DNA from: Clostridia bacterium
GTDB taxonomy: Bacteria; Bacillota_A; Clostridia; Oscillospirales; CAG-272
Length of the DNA: 7,143 bases
Direction of reading: 5' to 3'
Assembly (NCBI GenBank): GCA_017395725.1
Contig: JAFQOB010000318.1
Coordinates: 1 to 7,143 of the forward strand
Positions 1-6,971 of this stretch are shown here, piece after piece. Each line of letters begins with the position of its first letter. The stretch's first letter is position 1. Both the position numbers and the translations under genes were made by a program. The notes under the pieces are model-generated. The model saw only the letters and a program-made list of their open reading frames with translations, was not told the DNA's origin and searched no databases.

Positions 1-942
1 AAATTGTACGTCGGAGGCGGAGATTACGGAGATGATACGGGTCCTGTCGATATTTGGGCTTATGATTTAACAAAAGAATGTTGGGAAAATACAGGCAATG
101 TTCCCGATGAAGAGGTTGACAGATTTGCTGTCATTGACGGTCAGCTTATCGCTCCCGGAATAGACCCAAAGGATGATTGGTCTTTAGGAAATTATTATAT
201 AAAGACAGATAATGGCTGGGAGACCGTAAGGACTATTCCTAACGGTATTCATAATTTTGATATGGTAGAATATGACGGTAAGCTGTTTGCGGGAATAGGT
301 GTTATTTCAGGTTCCTATCCGGTAGTTTGTTCCGAAGATAAAGGAAAAACGTTTTATCAAATTCCTTTTGAAAGAAATGGGGGTGAAGTTGACACTTCAA
401 AATGGAGTGTGGTCAGAGTATATGATTTTTTGTTCTTGAATGGGGATATGTATGTTTTTTTACCTAATTCAGACGACCATACTTATGATGCATATAAATA
501 TATTGACGGAAAATTTGTTTTTGACAACGAATGTATAAAAAAGGTCTTTAGAAAATCTTTTTCCCACAGGTCTATGTCGGCTAATTATTATATTGACGGC
601 AGATTGTATCTTACTTTTGGAATATTATATTCAACCGACAATATGAATGATTTTTTAAAAATAAAGATTTTTGAAAAAGGTATTGTATACGATTTGTGTG
701 AGTATAAAGGACGGTTATATGCTCTTTACGGAGAGGCCAACGATGACGGAACGTACAATACGTCGGTTTGGGTTAAGAAAAAAGGTGAAACAGATGAATT
801 CATAAAGCTGTTTGAATTTAATTACGATATTCCGCCGGTTTCCTTTGTTTGTAACGGAAAGGATTATTATATCGGTATGGGAAAAATTGATGAAGAAAAC
901 AGTAAAAACGGTATGATTCTTTTTGTTGATATTTTTAAATAA
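1..942 (+). CDS. Beta-propeller-like (kelch-type) protein, 5' end missing
   Basis: The frame is open from the first base and ends at TAA 940-942, leaving 313 codons. The first residues, KLYVGGGD, look like the inside of a propeller blade (G-K-L-Y-V-G-G) rather than a protein start, so the true start is very likely upstream and the TTG at position 4 is not it. A motif of hydrophobics, then D/N-G-K/R/Q, then L-Y/F and G recurs near residues 42-53, 86-100, 141-155, 194-207, 230-244 and 280-294 (for example YDGKLFAGIG, IDGRLYLTFG, YKGRLYALYG). A spacing of about 36-55 residues fits blades of a kelch-like or related beta-propeller. No membrane segment is visible in the part seen; a signal peptide could lie upstream of the window. 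Such folds usually bind ligands or proteins and may be extracellular, but nothing here shows the partner. No terminator hairpin follows, so its transcripts may run into the antiporter gene. The fold call is fairly good; the function is unknown. Confidence 0.6.
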   Translation, partial: KLYVGGGDYGDDTGPVDIWAYDLTKECWENTGNVPDEEVDRFAVIDGQLIAPGIDPKDDWSLGNYYIKTDNGWETVRTIPNGIHNFDMVEYDGKLFAGIGVISGSYPVVCSEDKGKTFYQIPFERNGGEVDTSKWSVVRVYDFLFLNGDMYVFLPNSDDHTYDAYKYIDGKFVFDNECIKKVFRKSFSHRSMSANYYIDGRLYLTFGILYSTDNMNDFLKIKIFEKGIVYDLCEYKGRLYALYGEANDDGTYNTSVWVKKKGETDEFIKLFEFNYDIPPVSFVCNGKDYYIGMGKIDEENSKNGMILFVDIFK

Positions 943-969
943 ATATAACATATTATTTGTCGAAAAGTA

Positions 970-998
970 TTGTAAAAAGTAATGATTTATGTTATAAT
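970..998 (+). promoter_or_regulatory. Sigma-70-type extended -10 promoter of the antiporter operon
   Basis: The -35 box is TTGTAA (970-975, four of six consensus bases). A 17-bp spacer separates it from a perfect -10 box TATAAT (993-998). TG at 990-991 adds an extended -10 motif (TGTTATAAT). Transcription should start near 1004-1006, giving a leader of about 54 bases before the TTG start of the antiporter. The match is by eye only. Confidence 0.7.
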
Positions 999-1004
999 CA
1001 CTCC

Positions 1005-1028
1005 TTGTGTACAGAAATCGGTATACAA
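1005..1028 (+). promoter_or_regulatory. Inverted repeat at the predicted transcript start of the antiporter operon
   Basis: TTGTGTAC (1005-1012) and GTATACAA (1021-1028) are inverted repeats around an 8-base centre (AGAAATCG). The single non-Watson-Crick position is a G-T pair. It starts almost exactly where the TATAAT at 993-998 predicts the first transcribed base. It could be an operator for a dimeric repressor or a hairpin at the 5' end of the mRNA. The regulator is unknown, and an 8-bp repeat in AT-rich DNA can arise by chance. Confidence 0.35.
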
Positions 1029-1058
1029 TAATTATATAGAAAAAGAGATGACGTAGTT

Positions 1059-2354
1059 TTGGCAATTTTATTATCAGTTTCAATAGCTCTTATAGCTGGA
1101 CTTCTTATGACGAGGTTGTTTAAGCCTCTAAAGCTTCCGTCTGTTACGGCGTATCTTATAGCCGGTGTTCTTATCGGTCCTTATGTATTGGGACAGCTCG
1201 GTATACACGGTTTGGGCTTTGACACTCACGGAGCAGTAGAAGAATTGGCACTTATTTCAGAAGTAGCTCTCGGTTTTATTGCTTTTTCAATCGGTAATGA
1301 ATTTAGACTTTCAGAACTCAAAAAGACCGGAAAACAGGCGCTTGTGGTAGGTATAATTCAAGCACTGGTTGCAACGTTGTTCGTTGACCTTGCTTTGTTG
1401 GGATTGCATTTACTTATGCCCGACAAGCTTACTGTTCCTCAAGTTATTACTTTGGGTGCAATTGCTACGGCGACAGCCCCTGCGGCAACATTAATGGTAG
1501 TTCGTCAGTACAAGGCAGACGGTCCGTTGACCCGATTGCTGCTTCCCATTGTTGCCCTTGACGACGCTGTAGGCTTGATTGTATTTGCCGTTTCATTTGG
1601 AATTGCAAAGACTATAGTAAGCGGTTCGGTTGACCTTATTTCAATAATTGTAAATCCTATAATTGAAATTGTTTGTTCTTTGATACTCGGCGCAATTATG
1701 GGGTGGGTATTGACACAGCTCGAAAAGTTGTTTAATTCCAATACAAACCGTTTGAATCTTACTATAGGCATTGTTTTCCTTACAGCATCCTTGGCTATGC
1801 TTGATTTTCACATAGGCCCAGTACATATTCAGTTCTCTTCTTTGTTGGTATGTATGATGCTTGGGACTGTGTTCTGTAATATATGTCCTCTTTCGGAAGA
1901 CCTTATGGCTGCTTCTGATAAATGGACGTCTCCGTTGTTTGCCCTGTTTTTCGTTGTATCGGGTGCAGAGCTTGAGCTTAGTGTGTTTGCTGACTGGGCG
2001 ATAGTAGTCGTAGGTGTAGTTTACATAATCTTCAGATGCTTGGGTAAATATTACGGAACCTTTATAAGTACAAAAGCAACAAAGTGTTCACCTGAGATTT
2101 GTAAATACTTAGGCATTACACTTTTCCCGCAGGCAGGTGTTGCGCTCGGTATGTGTGCAACTGCAATGGTGCTTGGCGAACAGGGAAATCTTATCAGAAA
2201 TATAACCCTTTTTGCAGTTCTTGTTTATGAACTTGTTGGACCGTTGCTTACCAGAAAAGCTCTTGAAGCTGCAGGTGAAATCAAGCCTATGGCAGATGAG
2301 GTTAAGCACAGAAGAATGCACAAGCTTAATGCTGTAAATAGCAATAAAAAATAA
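1059..2354 (+). CDS. Cation:proton antiporter, CPA2 family (Na_H_Exchanger domain)
   Basis: This 431-residue integral membrane protein probably exchanges Na+ or K+ for H+ across the cytoplasmic membrane. The whole chain to about residue 405 is hydrophobic segments of the Na_H_Exchanger type, about a dozen helices. Family landmarks are LPSVTAYLIAGVLIGP (26-41), ATATAPAATLMVVRQY (136-151), the ion-binding Asp-Asp pair D168-D169 in ALDDAVGLIVF, FFVVSGAELEL (297-307), RCLGKYYG (326-333) and PQAGVALGM (358-366). The DD pair is typical of electrogenic CPA2 exchangers such as NapA, as opposed to ND-type electroneutral ones; direction and ion here are inferred. The chain ends in a short basic tail and lacks the RCK/TrkA-N domain of KefB/KefC. 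The start is TTG 1059: GAGATG (1045-1050) sits 8 bases upstream, the ATG at 1048 meets a stop after one codon, and starting at Met17 would remove half of helix 1. The next gene follows after 15 bases, so the two form an operon. Confidence 0.9.
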   Translation: MAILLSVSIALIAGLLMTRLFKPLKLPSVTAYLIAGVLIGPYVLGQLGIHGLGFDTHGAVEELALISEVALGFIAFSIGNEFRLSELKKTGKQALVVGIIQALVATLFVDLALLGLHLLMPDKLTVPQVITLGAIATATAPAATLMVVRQYKADGPLTRLLLPIVALDDAVGLIVFAVSFGIAKTIVSGSVDLISIIVNPIIEIVCSLILGAIMGWVLTQLEKLFNSNTNRLNLTIGIVFLTASLAMLDFHIGPVHIQFSSLLVCMMLGTVFCNICPLSEDLMAASDKWTSPLFALFFVVSGAELELSVFADWAIVVVGVVYIIFRCLGKYYGTFISTKATKCSPEICKYLGITLFPQAGVALGMCATAMVLGEQGNLIRNITLFAVLVYELVGPLLTRKALEAAGEIKPMADEVKHRRMHKLNAVNSNKK

Positions 2355-2369
2355 TTTGGAGATTATACT

Positions 2370-3125
2370 ATGGCATTGTTTGACGTAATGTCTAAACTGA
2401 AAGCTATATTAAACGGAGCCGGTTCAACCGAAGAAAAAACGGTTGATATTAAAATCGAAAGATTTGAAGGTAATTCGAAAAACGAAGTGGATTCGGATTA
2501 TAAGGACAGATGCGTATTGGTTGGAGTTGTAAGAAATACGTATCAGTTTGACCTTTTGCTCAGAAAGAAGTTTTACCATATTCCTCATTCCCAGGTGAAC
2601 GAATGTCAGTTTCCGGTAAAGTATATAGCTATTTATCAGTCCAAACGTTTTTTCGGAAAGAATGCCGGTATAAGATATTTTGGTGAGGTTGAAAGCTGTT
2701 CTACGGTGAAACGTTGTGATATTAAAGAGATTCCAAAGGACAGTCAAGAAAAATACCTTTATTTTAAAATAAAAAGATGGCAGATGCTTGACAAAGCTAT
2801 TGAAGCAAAAGATATGGAGCTTACGGCTTTTTCAACTACTCTCTATCTTCTCAAGAAGAGCAGGGATTCCTCGGAGCTTCTTTTAAGAAACCGAGAGGAG
2901 CATCTGTTTTACAGAGAACTGTTAAAGAAAGTGAAAAAGCTGGTAAGGTTAAGAAGGCCTGACGGAGAAGCTATAGTGTACAGAGATTATACGCTGAAGT
3001 TTGTGGGTGGTATGATTTATCTTTATTTTGCTGACGTTTTTGAATATGCCATAGGATATGATATTTTCCTTGAAAGACCTACTGATATAATAAGAGAAAT
3101 ATTTGATTATTATCCCGAACTGTAA
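2370..3125 (+). CDS. Conserved protein of unknown function, co-transcribed with the antiporter
   Basis: This is a soluble, lysine/arginine-rich protein of 251 residues with no signal peptide or membrane helix. The start ATG 2370 is preceded by GGAGA (2358-2362). It begins 15 bases after the antiporter stop and is followed by a terminator, so it is the last gene of that operon. A middle block is distinctive: VLVGVVRNTYQFDLLL (49-64), FYHIPHSQV (68-76), KYIAIYQSKRFFG (84-96), NAGIRYFGEV (98-107), YLYFKIKRW (129-137) and TAFSTTLYLL (152-161). From memory, the same order of motifs (a W/Y-Y-x-I-P, then Y-I/L-A-F/I-Y-Q-S/T, then I-R-Y-Y/F, then a T-T-x-x-x-L) occurs in uncharacterised proteins of other Clostridia and Chloroflexi. 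The block could form a small PUA/EVE-like beta domain, but this is a guess. The last 50 residues form a second conserved-looking part with many aromatics. No catalytic motif is recognised. A role linked to the antiporter is possible but not shown. Confidence 0.75.
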   Translation: MALFDVMSKLKAILNGAGSTEEKTVDIKIERFEGNSKNEVDSDYKDRCVLVGVVRNTYQFDLLLRKKFYHIPHSQVNECQFPVKYIAIYQSKRFFGKNAGIRYFGEVESCSTVKRCDIKEIPKDSQEKYLYFKIKRWQMLDKAIEAKDMELTAFSTTLYLLKKSRDSSELLLRNREEHLFYRELLKKVKKLVRLRRPDGEAIVYRDYTLKFVGGMIYLYFADVFEYAIGYDIFLERPTDIIREIFDYYPEL

Positions 3126-3132
3126 AAATATG

Positions 3133-3167
3133 CCGAGAGTTTATAAACTGAACTCTCGGTGTTTTTT
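3133..3167 (+). terminator. Rho-independent terminator of the antiporter operon
   Basis: CCGAGAGTT (3133-3141) pairs perfectly with AACTCTCGG (3151-3159) around a 9-base loop, and a run of six T (3162-3167) follows two bases later. It lies 8 bases after the stop codon of the preceding gene. Confidence 0.9.
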
Positions 3168-3177
3168 CTTTAGCGTA

Positions 3178-3206
3178 TTGATTTGAGGGGGGTAATGGTG
3201 TATAAT
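3178..3206 (+). promoter_or_regulatory. Sigma-70-type promoter of the nucleotidyltransferase-like gene
   Basis: TTGATT (3178-3183, four of six) and a perfect TATAAT (3201-3206) are separated by 17 bp. Transcription should start near 3213, leaving a leader of about 25 bases that holds the ribosome binding site AAAGAGG (3225-3231). The promoter begins 11 bases after the T run of the preceding terminator, so the downstream gene is its own transcription unit. Confidence 0.75.
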
Positions 3207-3237
3207 ATAAAAGTAGTGTTAATTAAAGAGGTTTATT

Positions 3238-4404
3238 ATGGAAATATTTGAATTGTTATTTGAGCTGTTGAGATTTGGTCTGTTTGATGCGGTTTTGTCC
3301 GGTAACTCTGCCGAGTTATTAAAAGACGAAGAAACGCAGAAAAAGATTTTTGTTGCCGCCAAAAAACATGATTTAGCTCATTTGGTTTCGTATTCGCTTG
3401 ATAAAGCAAAGCTATTGAACACTCAATCAGCTTTTGGACAGAAGTGTGTAAACGAACAGTTTATGGCAATCTACAGATACGAAAATATTAATTATGAATT
3501 AGGTAGAATATGCAAAACTCTTGACGAAGCAGAAATACCGTTTATTCTTTTAAAAGGCTCGGTTATAAGAAAGTATTATCCGGAGCCTTGGATGCGTACA
3601 AGCTGTGATATCGATATTTTGGTGAAAGAAGATATTGCTGAAAAGGCTAAAGATATTTTGGTTGATAAGCTTAATTACATCTTTGAAAGTAGGGAAAATC
3701 ACGATTATCAGCTTTTTTCGAAGAGTAATGTTCACCTTGAATTGCACTATACATTGTTAAATGAGGATTGGCTTAATGAAGATGTGGATTTAATATTAAA
3801 CAATATGTGGGATTATACGGTCAGAGAAAAAGATTATTCTTTTGGATATAGGTTTAATGATGAAATGTTTTATTTTTACCATCTTGTACATTTAGTGAAA
3901 CATATAAAGTATGGTGGTTGTGGGGTAAAGCCTTTTTTGGATTTGTTTGTTTTTGATAAATATATTGAATATAGCGATGAAACTAAAGAGCTTCTGGAAA
4001 AGGGAAGTTTGCAAAAAATGGATAATGCAGCAAGAAAGCTTTCACGGGTATATTTTGGCGGTGAAGAATACGATGAATTATCCAAAAATCTGTCGGAATA
4101 TATTTTGGAGGGCGGAGTTTATGGTAATACTGAAAACCTTGTTGCCATAAGCAGAAGCAATACCGGCGGTGTTTTCAAATACGCATTATCAAGGATCTTT
4201 TCTCCTTATGACATACTAAAATACAGGTATCCCGAGCTTGAAGAGAAAAAGTGGTTGTTTATCCCCTATCAGTTCAGACGGTGGTTTGATCTTGTTTTTA
4301 AAGAGGACGTAAAAAAATCCTTAAACGAGTTGGAAATAAATCAAAATATGCCCAAAGAGAAAATTGATTCTGTAACAAAAATGTGGAATGAATTGGGGTT
4401 GTAA
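3238..4404 (+). CDS. Nucleotidyltransferase-fold family protein (NTP_transf_5-like)
   Basis: This 388-residue soluble protein resembles the uncharacterised nucleotidyltransferase family NTP_transf_5 (PF14907). After a helical N-terminal part come IPFILLKGSVIRKYYPEP (100-117) and SCDIDILV (122-129). D124 and D126 are the expected metal-binding pair, and VHLELH (165-170) supplies E168 as the likely third acidic residue. A helical C-terminal part holds HLVHLVKHIKYGG (215-227), a conserved type of segment in this family, and ends with SPYDILKYRYPEL (322-334) and a FIPYQFRRW stretch. The acidic triad looks intact, so it may transfer a nucleotide, but the substrate is unknown. Related proteins often occur near polysaccharide or peptide natural-product genes; none are nearby here. 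ATG 3238 lies 6 bases after AAAGAGG (3225-3231). The gene ends with tandem stops TAA TAA (4402-4407). It stands alone between its own promoter and a weak terminator. There is no HEPN or other antitoxin-like partner, so a toxin-antitoxin role is not supported. Confidence 0.75.
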   Translation: MEIFELLFELLRFGLFDAVLSGNSAELLKDEETQKKIFVAAKKHDLAHLVSYSLDKAKLLNTQSAFGQKCVNEQFMAIYRYENINYELGRICKTLDEAEIPFILLKGSVIRKYYPEPWMRTSCDIDILVKEDIAEKAKDILVDKLNYIFESRENHDYQLFSKSNVHLELHYTLLNEDWLNEDVDLILNNMWDYTVREKDYSFGYRFNDEMFYFYHLVHLVKHIKYGGCGVKPFLDLFVFDKYIEYSDETKELLEKGSLQKMDNAARKLSRVYFGGEEYDELSKNLSEYILEGGVYGNTENLVAISRSNTGGVFKYALSRIFSPYDILKYRYPELEEKKWLFIPYQFRRWFDLVFKEDVKKSLNELEINQNMPKEKIDSVTKMWNELGL

Positions 4405-4417
4405 TAAAACTTTGCGG

Positions 4418-4449
4418 TGTTACTGAATGTTAAAAGTAACATGTTTTTT
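4418..4449 (+). terminator. Weak AT-rich terminator after the nucleotidyltransferase-like gene
   Basis: TGTTACT (4418-4424) pairs with AGTAACA (4435-4441) around a 10-base loop, and a six-T run follows at 4444-4449. The 7-bp stem has only two G-C pairs, and a competing hairpin TAACA/TGTTA (4437-4453) overlaps it. Termination is therefore likely to be incomplete. Confidence 0.5.
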
Positions 4450-4522
4450 GTTAAAACCAAGGTAAATTAACTGTAAAATGTAAAAAATAAGCGGTTTTGA
4501 AGAGTAAAATCACAAAAACGTG

Positions 4523-4551
4523 TTGACAATTGACCAATTTTTTTGTATTAT
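4523..4551 (+). promoter_or_regulatory. Promoter of hppA
   Basis: A perfect -35 box TTGACA (4523-4528) and TATTAT (4546-4551, five of six) are spaced by 17 bp. An overlapping perfect TATAAT lies at 4549-4554 but would need a 20-bp spacer. The -35 box is part of a direct repeat TTGACAA-TTGAC with a 7-base step, and AATTG-AC-CAATT (4528-4539) is a small inverted repeat. These might bind a regulator. Transcription should start around 4558-4561, giving a leader of only about 20-25 bases. Confidence 0.8.
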
Positions 4552-4572
4552 AATACTTACCTAAATTAATGT

Positions 4573-4577
4573 GGAGG
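4573..4577 (+). promoter_or_regulatory. Ribosome binding site that fixes the hppA start at 4583
   Basis: GGAGG lies 5 bases upstream of ATG 4583. An in-frame GTG at 4571 would add four residues, but it overlaps this site and has no Shine-Dalgarno sequence of its own. The ATG is therefore chosen and the protein is 700 residues long. Confidence 0.85.
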
Positions 4578-4582
4578 TAATT

Positions 4583-6685
4583 ATGGAAGTATTTGAAAAT
4601 TTATTGCCTTTTATAACATTGGCGATTGCTTTAGCAGCTTTGCTTTTCGCATTGTTTACTGCAAAGAAAATTATGAAGTTCCCTGAGGGAACAGATAAGA
4701 TGAAAGAAATATCAAAATGGATAAGACAGGGAGCAAATGCATACCTGAAACGCCAATATAAAGTTGTTGGTATATTTTTTGCATGTATGTTTGTTGTTCT
4801 TGTTGCAATGGCAGCATTGGGATTGCTCACATGGTTTGTGCCCTTTGCATTTGTAACAGGCGGTTTCTTCTCAGCTCTTTCCGGTTTTGTCGGAATGAAG
4901 ATCGCGACAGCTTCAAACAGCAGAACGGCAAATGCTTGCAGAGAAAGTCTCAACAGAGGCTTGCGTGTTGCATTTTCAGCAGGTTCCGTTATGGGCTTTA
5001 CAGTTGTAGGCTTGGGATTGCTTGATATATCGATTTGGTTTATTCTTCTTAAGTTCGTATTTAAGCTTGACCCTTCTTCTATAACAAGTGCAATGCTTAC
5101 TTTTGGTATGGGTGCGTCTTCTATGGCTTTGTTTGCCAGAGTGGGCGGTGGTATCTTTACCAAAGCGGCGGACGTTGGTGCTGACCTTGTTGGTAAGGTA
5201 GAAGCAGGTATTCCTGAAGACGACCCCAGAAACCCCGCTGTTATTGCCGATAACGTTGGTGATAACGTTGGTGACGTTGCCGGTATGGGTGCTGACCTTT
5301 ATGAATCCTACGTTGGTTCTATTATATCTTCAATGGCTCTCGGTGTTACTGCATTTGGTTCAATAAGAGCTATGGCTCTTCCCTTGGTACTTGCAAGCTT
5401 GGGTATTATAGCTTCTATTATAGGTACGTTCCTTGTAAGAACAGGTGAAAGCACAGAACAGTCTACGCTTTTGAAGGCTCTCAGCCGAGGAACAAACTTC
5501 AGTGCAATTCTGATTGCTGTTCTTACAGTTCCGGTTACATATTTCATTCTCGGTGCAGAAAACCTTAAATTCTGTGTTCCGATAATTGCAGGTCTTCTCG
5601 CCGGTGTGCTTATCGGTAAAGCTACTGAGTATTATACGTCCGATACATATAAACCTACTCAGAAATTGGCTGAGTCCAGTTCTACCGGTTCGGCTACCAT
5701 TATTATTGAAGGCGTAAGCCTTGGTATGCTTTCTACGGTTATACCCATTGTAATCGTTGGTATTTGTATAATTGTTTCTTATTTTGTATGCGGTGGCGCA
5801 AAGCTTCCCGCTAACGGTCTTTACGGTATTGCTCTTGCGGCAGTAGGTATGCTCTCAACCCTTGGTATTACACTTGCTACAGACGCATACGGTCCCGTTG
5901 CAGATAACGCAGGCGGTATTGCACAGATGGCAGGTCTTGAAGAAGACGTTCGTAAGAAGACTGACGCTCTTGACTCTCTCGGTAACACAACAGCGGCTAC
6001 AGGTAAAGGTTTTGACATAGGTTCTGCAGCGTTGACAGCTTTGGCTCTCGTTGCTTCATATATTGATAAGATTAAAGAAGTTGCTGTTAAAGCCGGCGAA
6101 GAGATTGTTGCAAACTTTGATATAATGGACCCCAGAGTATTGGTTGGTTTGTTTGTAGGTGCGTGCTTGCCCTTCTTGTTTGCGGCTTTGACTATGAGCT
6201 CGGTTGGTAAGGCTGCCCAGTCTGTAGTTATTGAAGTTCGCCGTCAGTTCAAGGAAATTAAAGGCCTTATGGACGGTAACGGAACACCTGACTATGAGTC
6301 ATGCGTAGACCTTTGTACACGTTCCAGTCTCAAAGAAATGATTCTTCCTACCATCGTTGCGATAGTAGTTCCGTTGATTGTTGGTGTAGTGCTTGGATAT
6401 CAGGGCGTTGTAGGTATGCTTGCAGGAGCAACTGCAACAGGTTTCTTACTTGCAATATTTATGTCGAACTCCGGTGGTACTTGGGATAACGCTAAGAAGT
6501 ATATTGAAAACGGCGGTGCAGGTGGCGGCAAGGGCAGTGACGAGCATAAAGCGGCTGTTGTTGGCGACACGGTAGGCGACCCCTTTAAAGATACTTCCGG
6601 TCCTTCAATAAACATTCTTATTAAGCTTCTTTCAATGGTTTCCATTGTATTTGCGGCTTTGGTATTTAAGTTCCATATTCTGTAA
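4583..6685 (+). CDS. hppA: Membrane-bound ion-pumping pyrophosphatase, K+-dependent, Na+-transporting type
   Basis: The product hydrolyses cytoplasmic pyrophosphate and uses the energy to pump Na+ and/or H+ out of the cell. Its 700 residues and many hydrophobic helices (16 in the family) match full-length bacterial members. The active-site blocks are complete: [11 protein letters not shown] (197-207), [18 protein letters not shown] (214-231), DNAGG (441-445) and [10 protein letters not shown] (661-670). Ala471 in [10 protein letters not shown], where K+-independent enzymes have Lys, marks the K+-dependent class. Glu241 in [11 protein letters not shown] is at the position typical of Na+-transporting enzymes; H+-pumping plant enzymes have it about one helical turn later. 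Thr92, Phe96, Asp148 and Met181 look equivalent to the residue set recalled for dual Na+,H+ pumps, pending alignment. It is a single-gene unit with its own promoter and terminator. The start is ATG 4583. The codons are regular, with many GGT and CTT codons, as expected for a well-expressed housekeeping gene. No frameshift or missing key residue is seen. The family is certain; the ion is inferred. Confidence 0.97.
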   Translation: MEVFENLLPFITLAIALAALLFALFTAKKIMKFPEGTDKMKEISKWIRQGANAYLKRQYKVVGIFFACMFVVLVAMAALGLLTWFVPFAFVTGGFFSALSGFVGMKIATASNSRTANACRESLNRGLRVAFSAGSVMGFTVVGLGLLDISIWFILLKFVFKLDPSSITSAMLTFGMGASSMALFARVGGGIFTKAADVGADLVGKVEAGIPEDDPRNPAVIADNVGDNVGDVAGMGADLYESYVGSIISSMALGVTAFGSIRAMALPLVLASLGIIASIIGTFLVRTGESTEQSTLLKALSRGTNFSAILIAVLTVPVTYFILGAENLKFCVPIIAGLLAGVLIGKATEYYTSDTYKPTQKLAESSSTGSATIIIEGVSLGMLSTVIPIVIVGICIIVSYFVCGGAKLPANGLYGIALAAVGMLSTLGITLATDAYGPVADNAGGIAQMAGLEEDVRKKTDALDSLGNTTAATGKGFDIGSAALTALALVASYIDKIKEVAVKAGEEIVANFDIMDPRVLVGLFVGACLPFLFAALTMSSVGKAAQSVVIEVRRQFKEIKGLMDGNGTPDYESCVDLCTRSSLKEMILPTIVAIVVPLIVGVVLGYQGVVGMLAGATATGFLLAIFMSNSGGTWDNAKKYIENGGAGGGKGSDEHKAAVVGDTVGDPFKDTSGPSINILIKLLSMVSIVFAALVFKFHIL

Positions 6686-6709
6686 GTTATATCAAATATT
6701 ATTAAACAT

Positions 6710-6739
6710 AAAAAAGCCTTCTAAACAGAAGGCTTTTTT
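6710..6739 (+). terminator. Strong rho-independent terminator of hppA, possibly bidirectional
   Basis: A perfect 13-bp stem is formed by 6710-6722 (six A then GCCTTCT) and 6727-6739 (AGAAGGC then six T) around the loop AAAC. The A run on the 5' side would act as a T run for transcripts arriving on the minus strand, so it could also stop transcription from the right. Confidence 0.95.
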
Positions 6740-6761
6740 CTTTGAAAGTAATGGGCAGTCA

Positions 6762-6842
6762 GGAGCTTCGCTCCCGAATCCTTGACAAAAGGCCGCTTTT
6801 TGAAAAAAGCGCCTCTTGACTCCACCAAAAACTTTAATAAAG
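6762..6842. repeat. Hairpin-rich intergenic element, probably dispersed in the genome
   Basis: No gene fits here. The stretch holds GGAGC-TTC-GCTCC (6762-6774). A longer hairpin follows at 6791-6813, where GGCCGCTTTT pairs with AAAAGCGCC with one bulged C. On the right is CTTTAATAAAG (6832-6842). CTTGAC occurs on both sides of the long hairpin (6781-6786 and 6815-6820). The layout, with a CTTGACTCCACC-type edge followed by AAAAACTTT, resembles intergenic repeats recalled from Clostridia. Only one copy is in the window, so its repeated nature is inferred. Confidence 0.45.
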
Positions 6843-6862
6843 GGAATTAATGTAGGAATCTT

Positions 6863-6911
6863 GTTTGTACAAACAGTATTAAGTGGTCATTTCGAGTGCG
6901 GGCAACGCCCG
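6863..6911. repeat. Intergenic repeat unit A (partial; alternative inner hairpin)
   Basis: Positions 6863-6898 match 7085-7120 at 34 of 36 bases. The unit starts with the perfect 12-bp palindrome GTTTGTACAAAC (6863-6874) and leads into GGTCATTTCGAGTG (6885-6898). It then carries the hairpin CGGGC-AAC-GCCCG (6899-6911). The closing arm seen in unit B is absent; the following bases to about 6954 show no convincing partner, so the copy looks truncated or of a different subtype. Confidence 0.75.
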
Positions 6912-6971
6912 AGGAGTACTTTGGTTCGTGCTTTCTAATAATGTAACAAAAAAATTGTAGAAATAATCAAT

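Noticed and set aside
715..1083. 122-codon minus-strand open frame across the gap between the propeller gene and the antiporter
   Set aside because: It overlaps both genes and the extended -10 promoter, and its product is a low-complexity Phe/Ile/Asn-rich string typical of AT-rich antisense.
1059..2354. KefB/KefC glutathione-gated K+ efflux system
   Set aside because: The protein ends after the membrane domain and has no RCK/TrkA-N domain, and no KefF/KefG-like gene is nearby.
3238..4404. Toxin half of a nucleotidyltransferase toxin-antitoxin pair (MNT/HEPN or AbiEii-like)
   Set aside because: The protein is longer than minimal MNT domains, resembles NTP_transf_5, and has no adjacent small partner gene.
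4571..4573. GTG as the start of hppA
   Set aside because: It overlaps the GGAGG ribosome binding site of the ATG at 4583 and has no upstream site of its own.
4561..5163. 200-codon open frame on the minus strand inside hppA
   Set aside because: It lies opposite strongly conserved hppA coding sequence, has no ribosome binding site that I can see, and its product looks like low-complexity antisense translation. It is a shadow frame.
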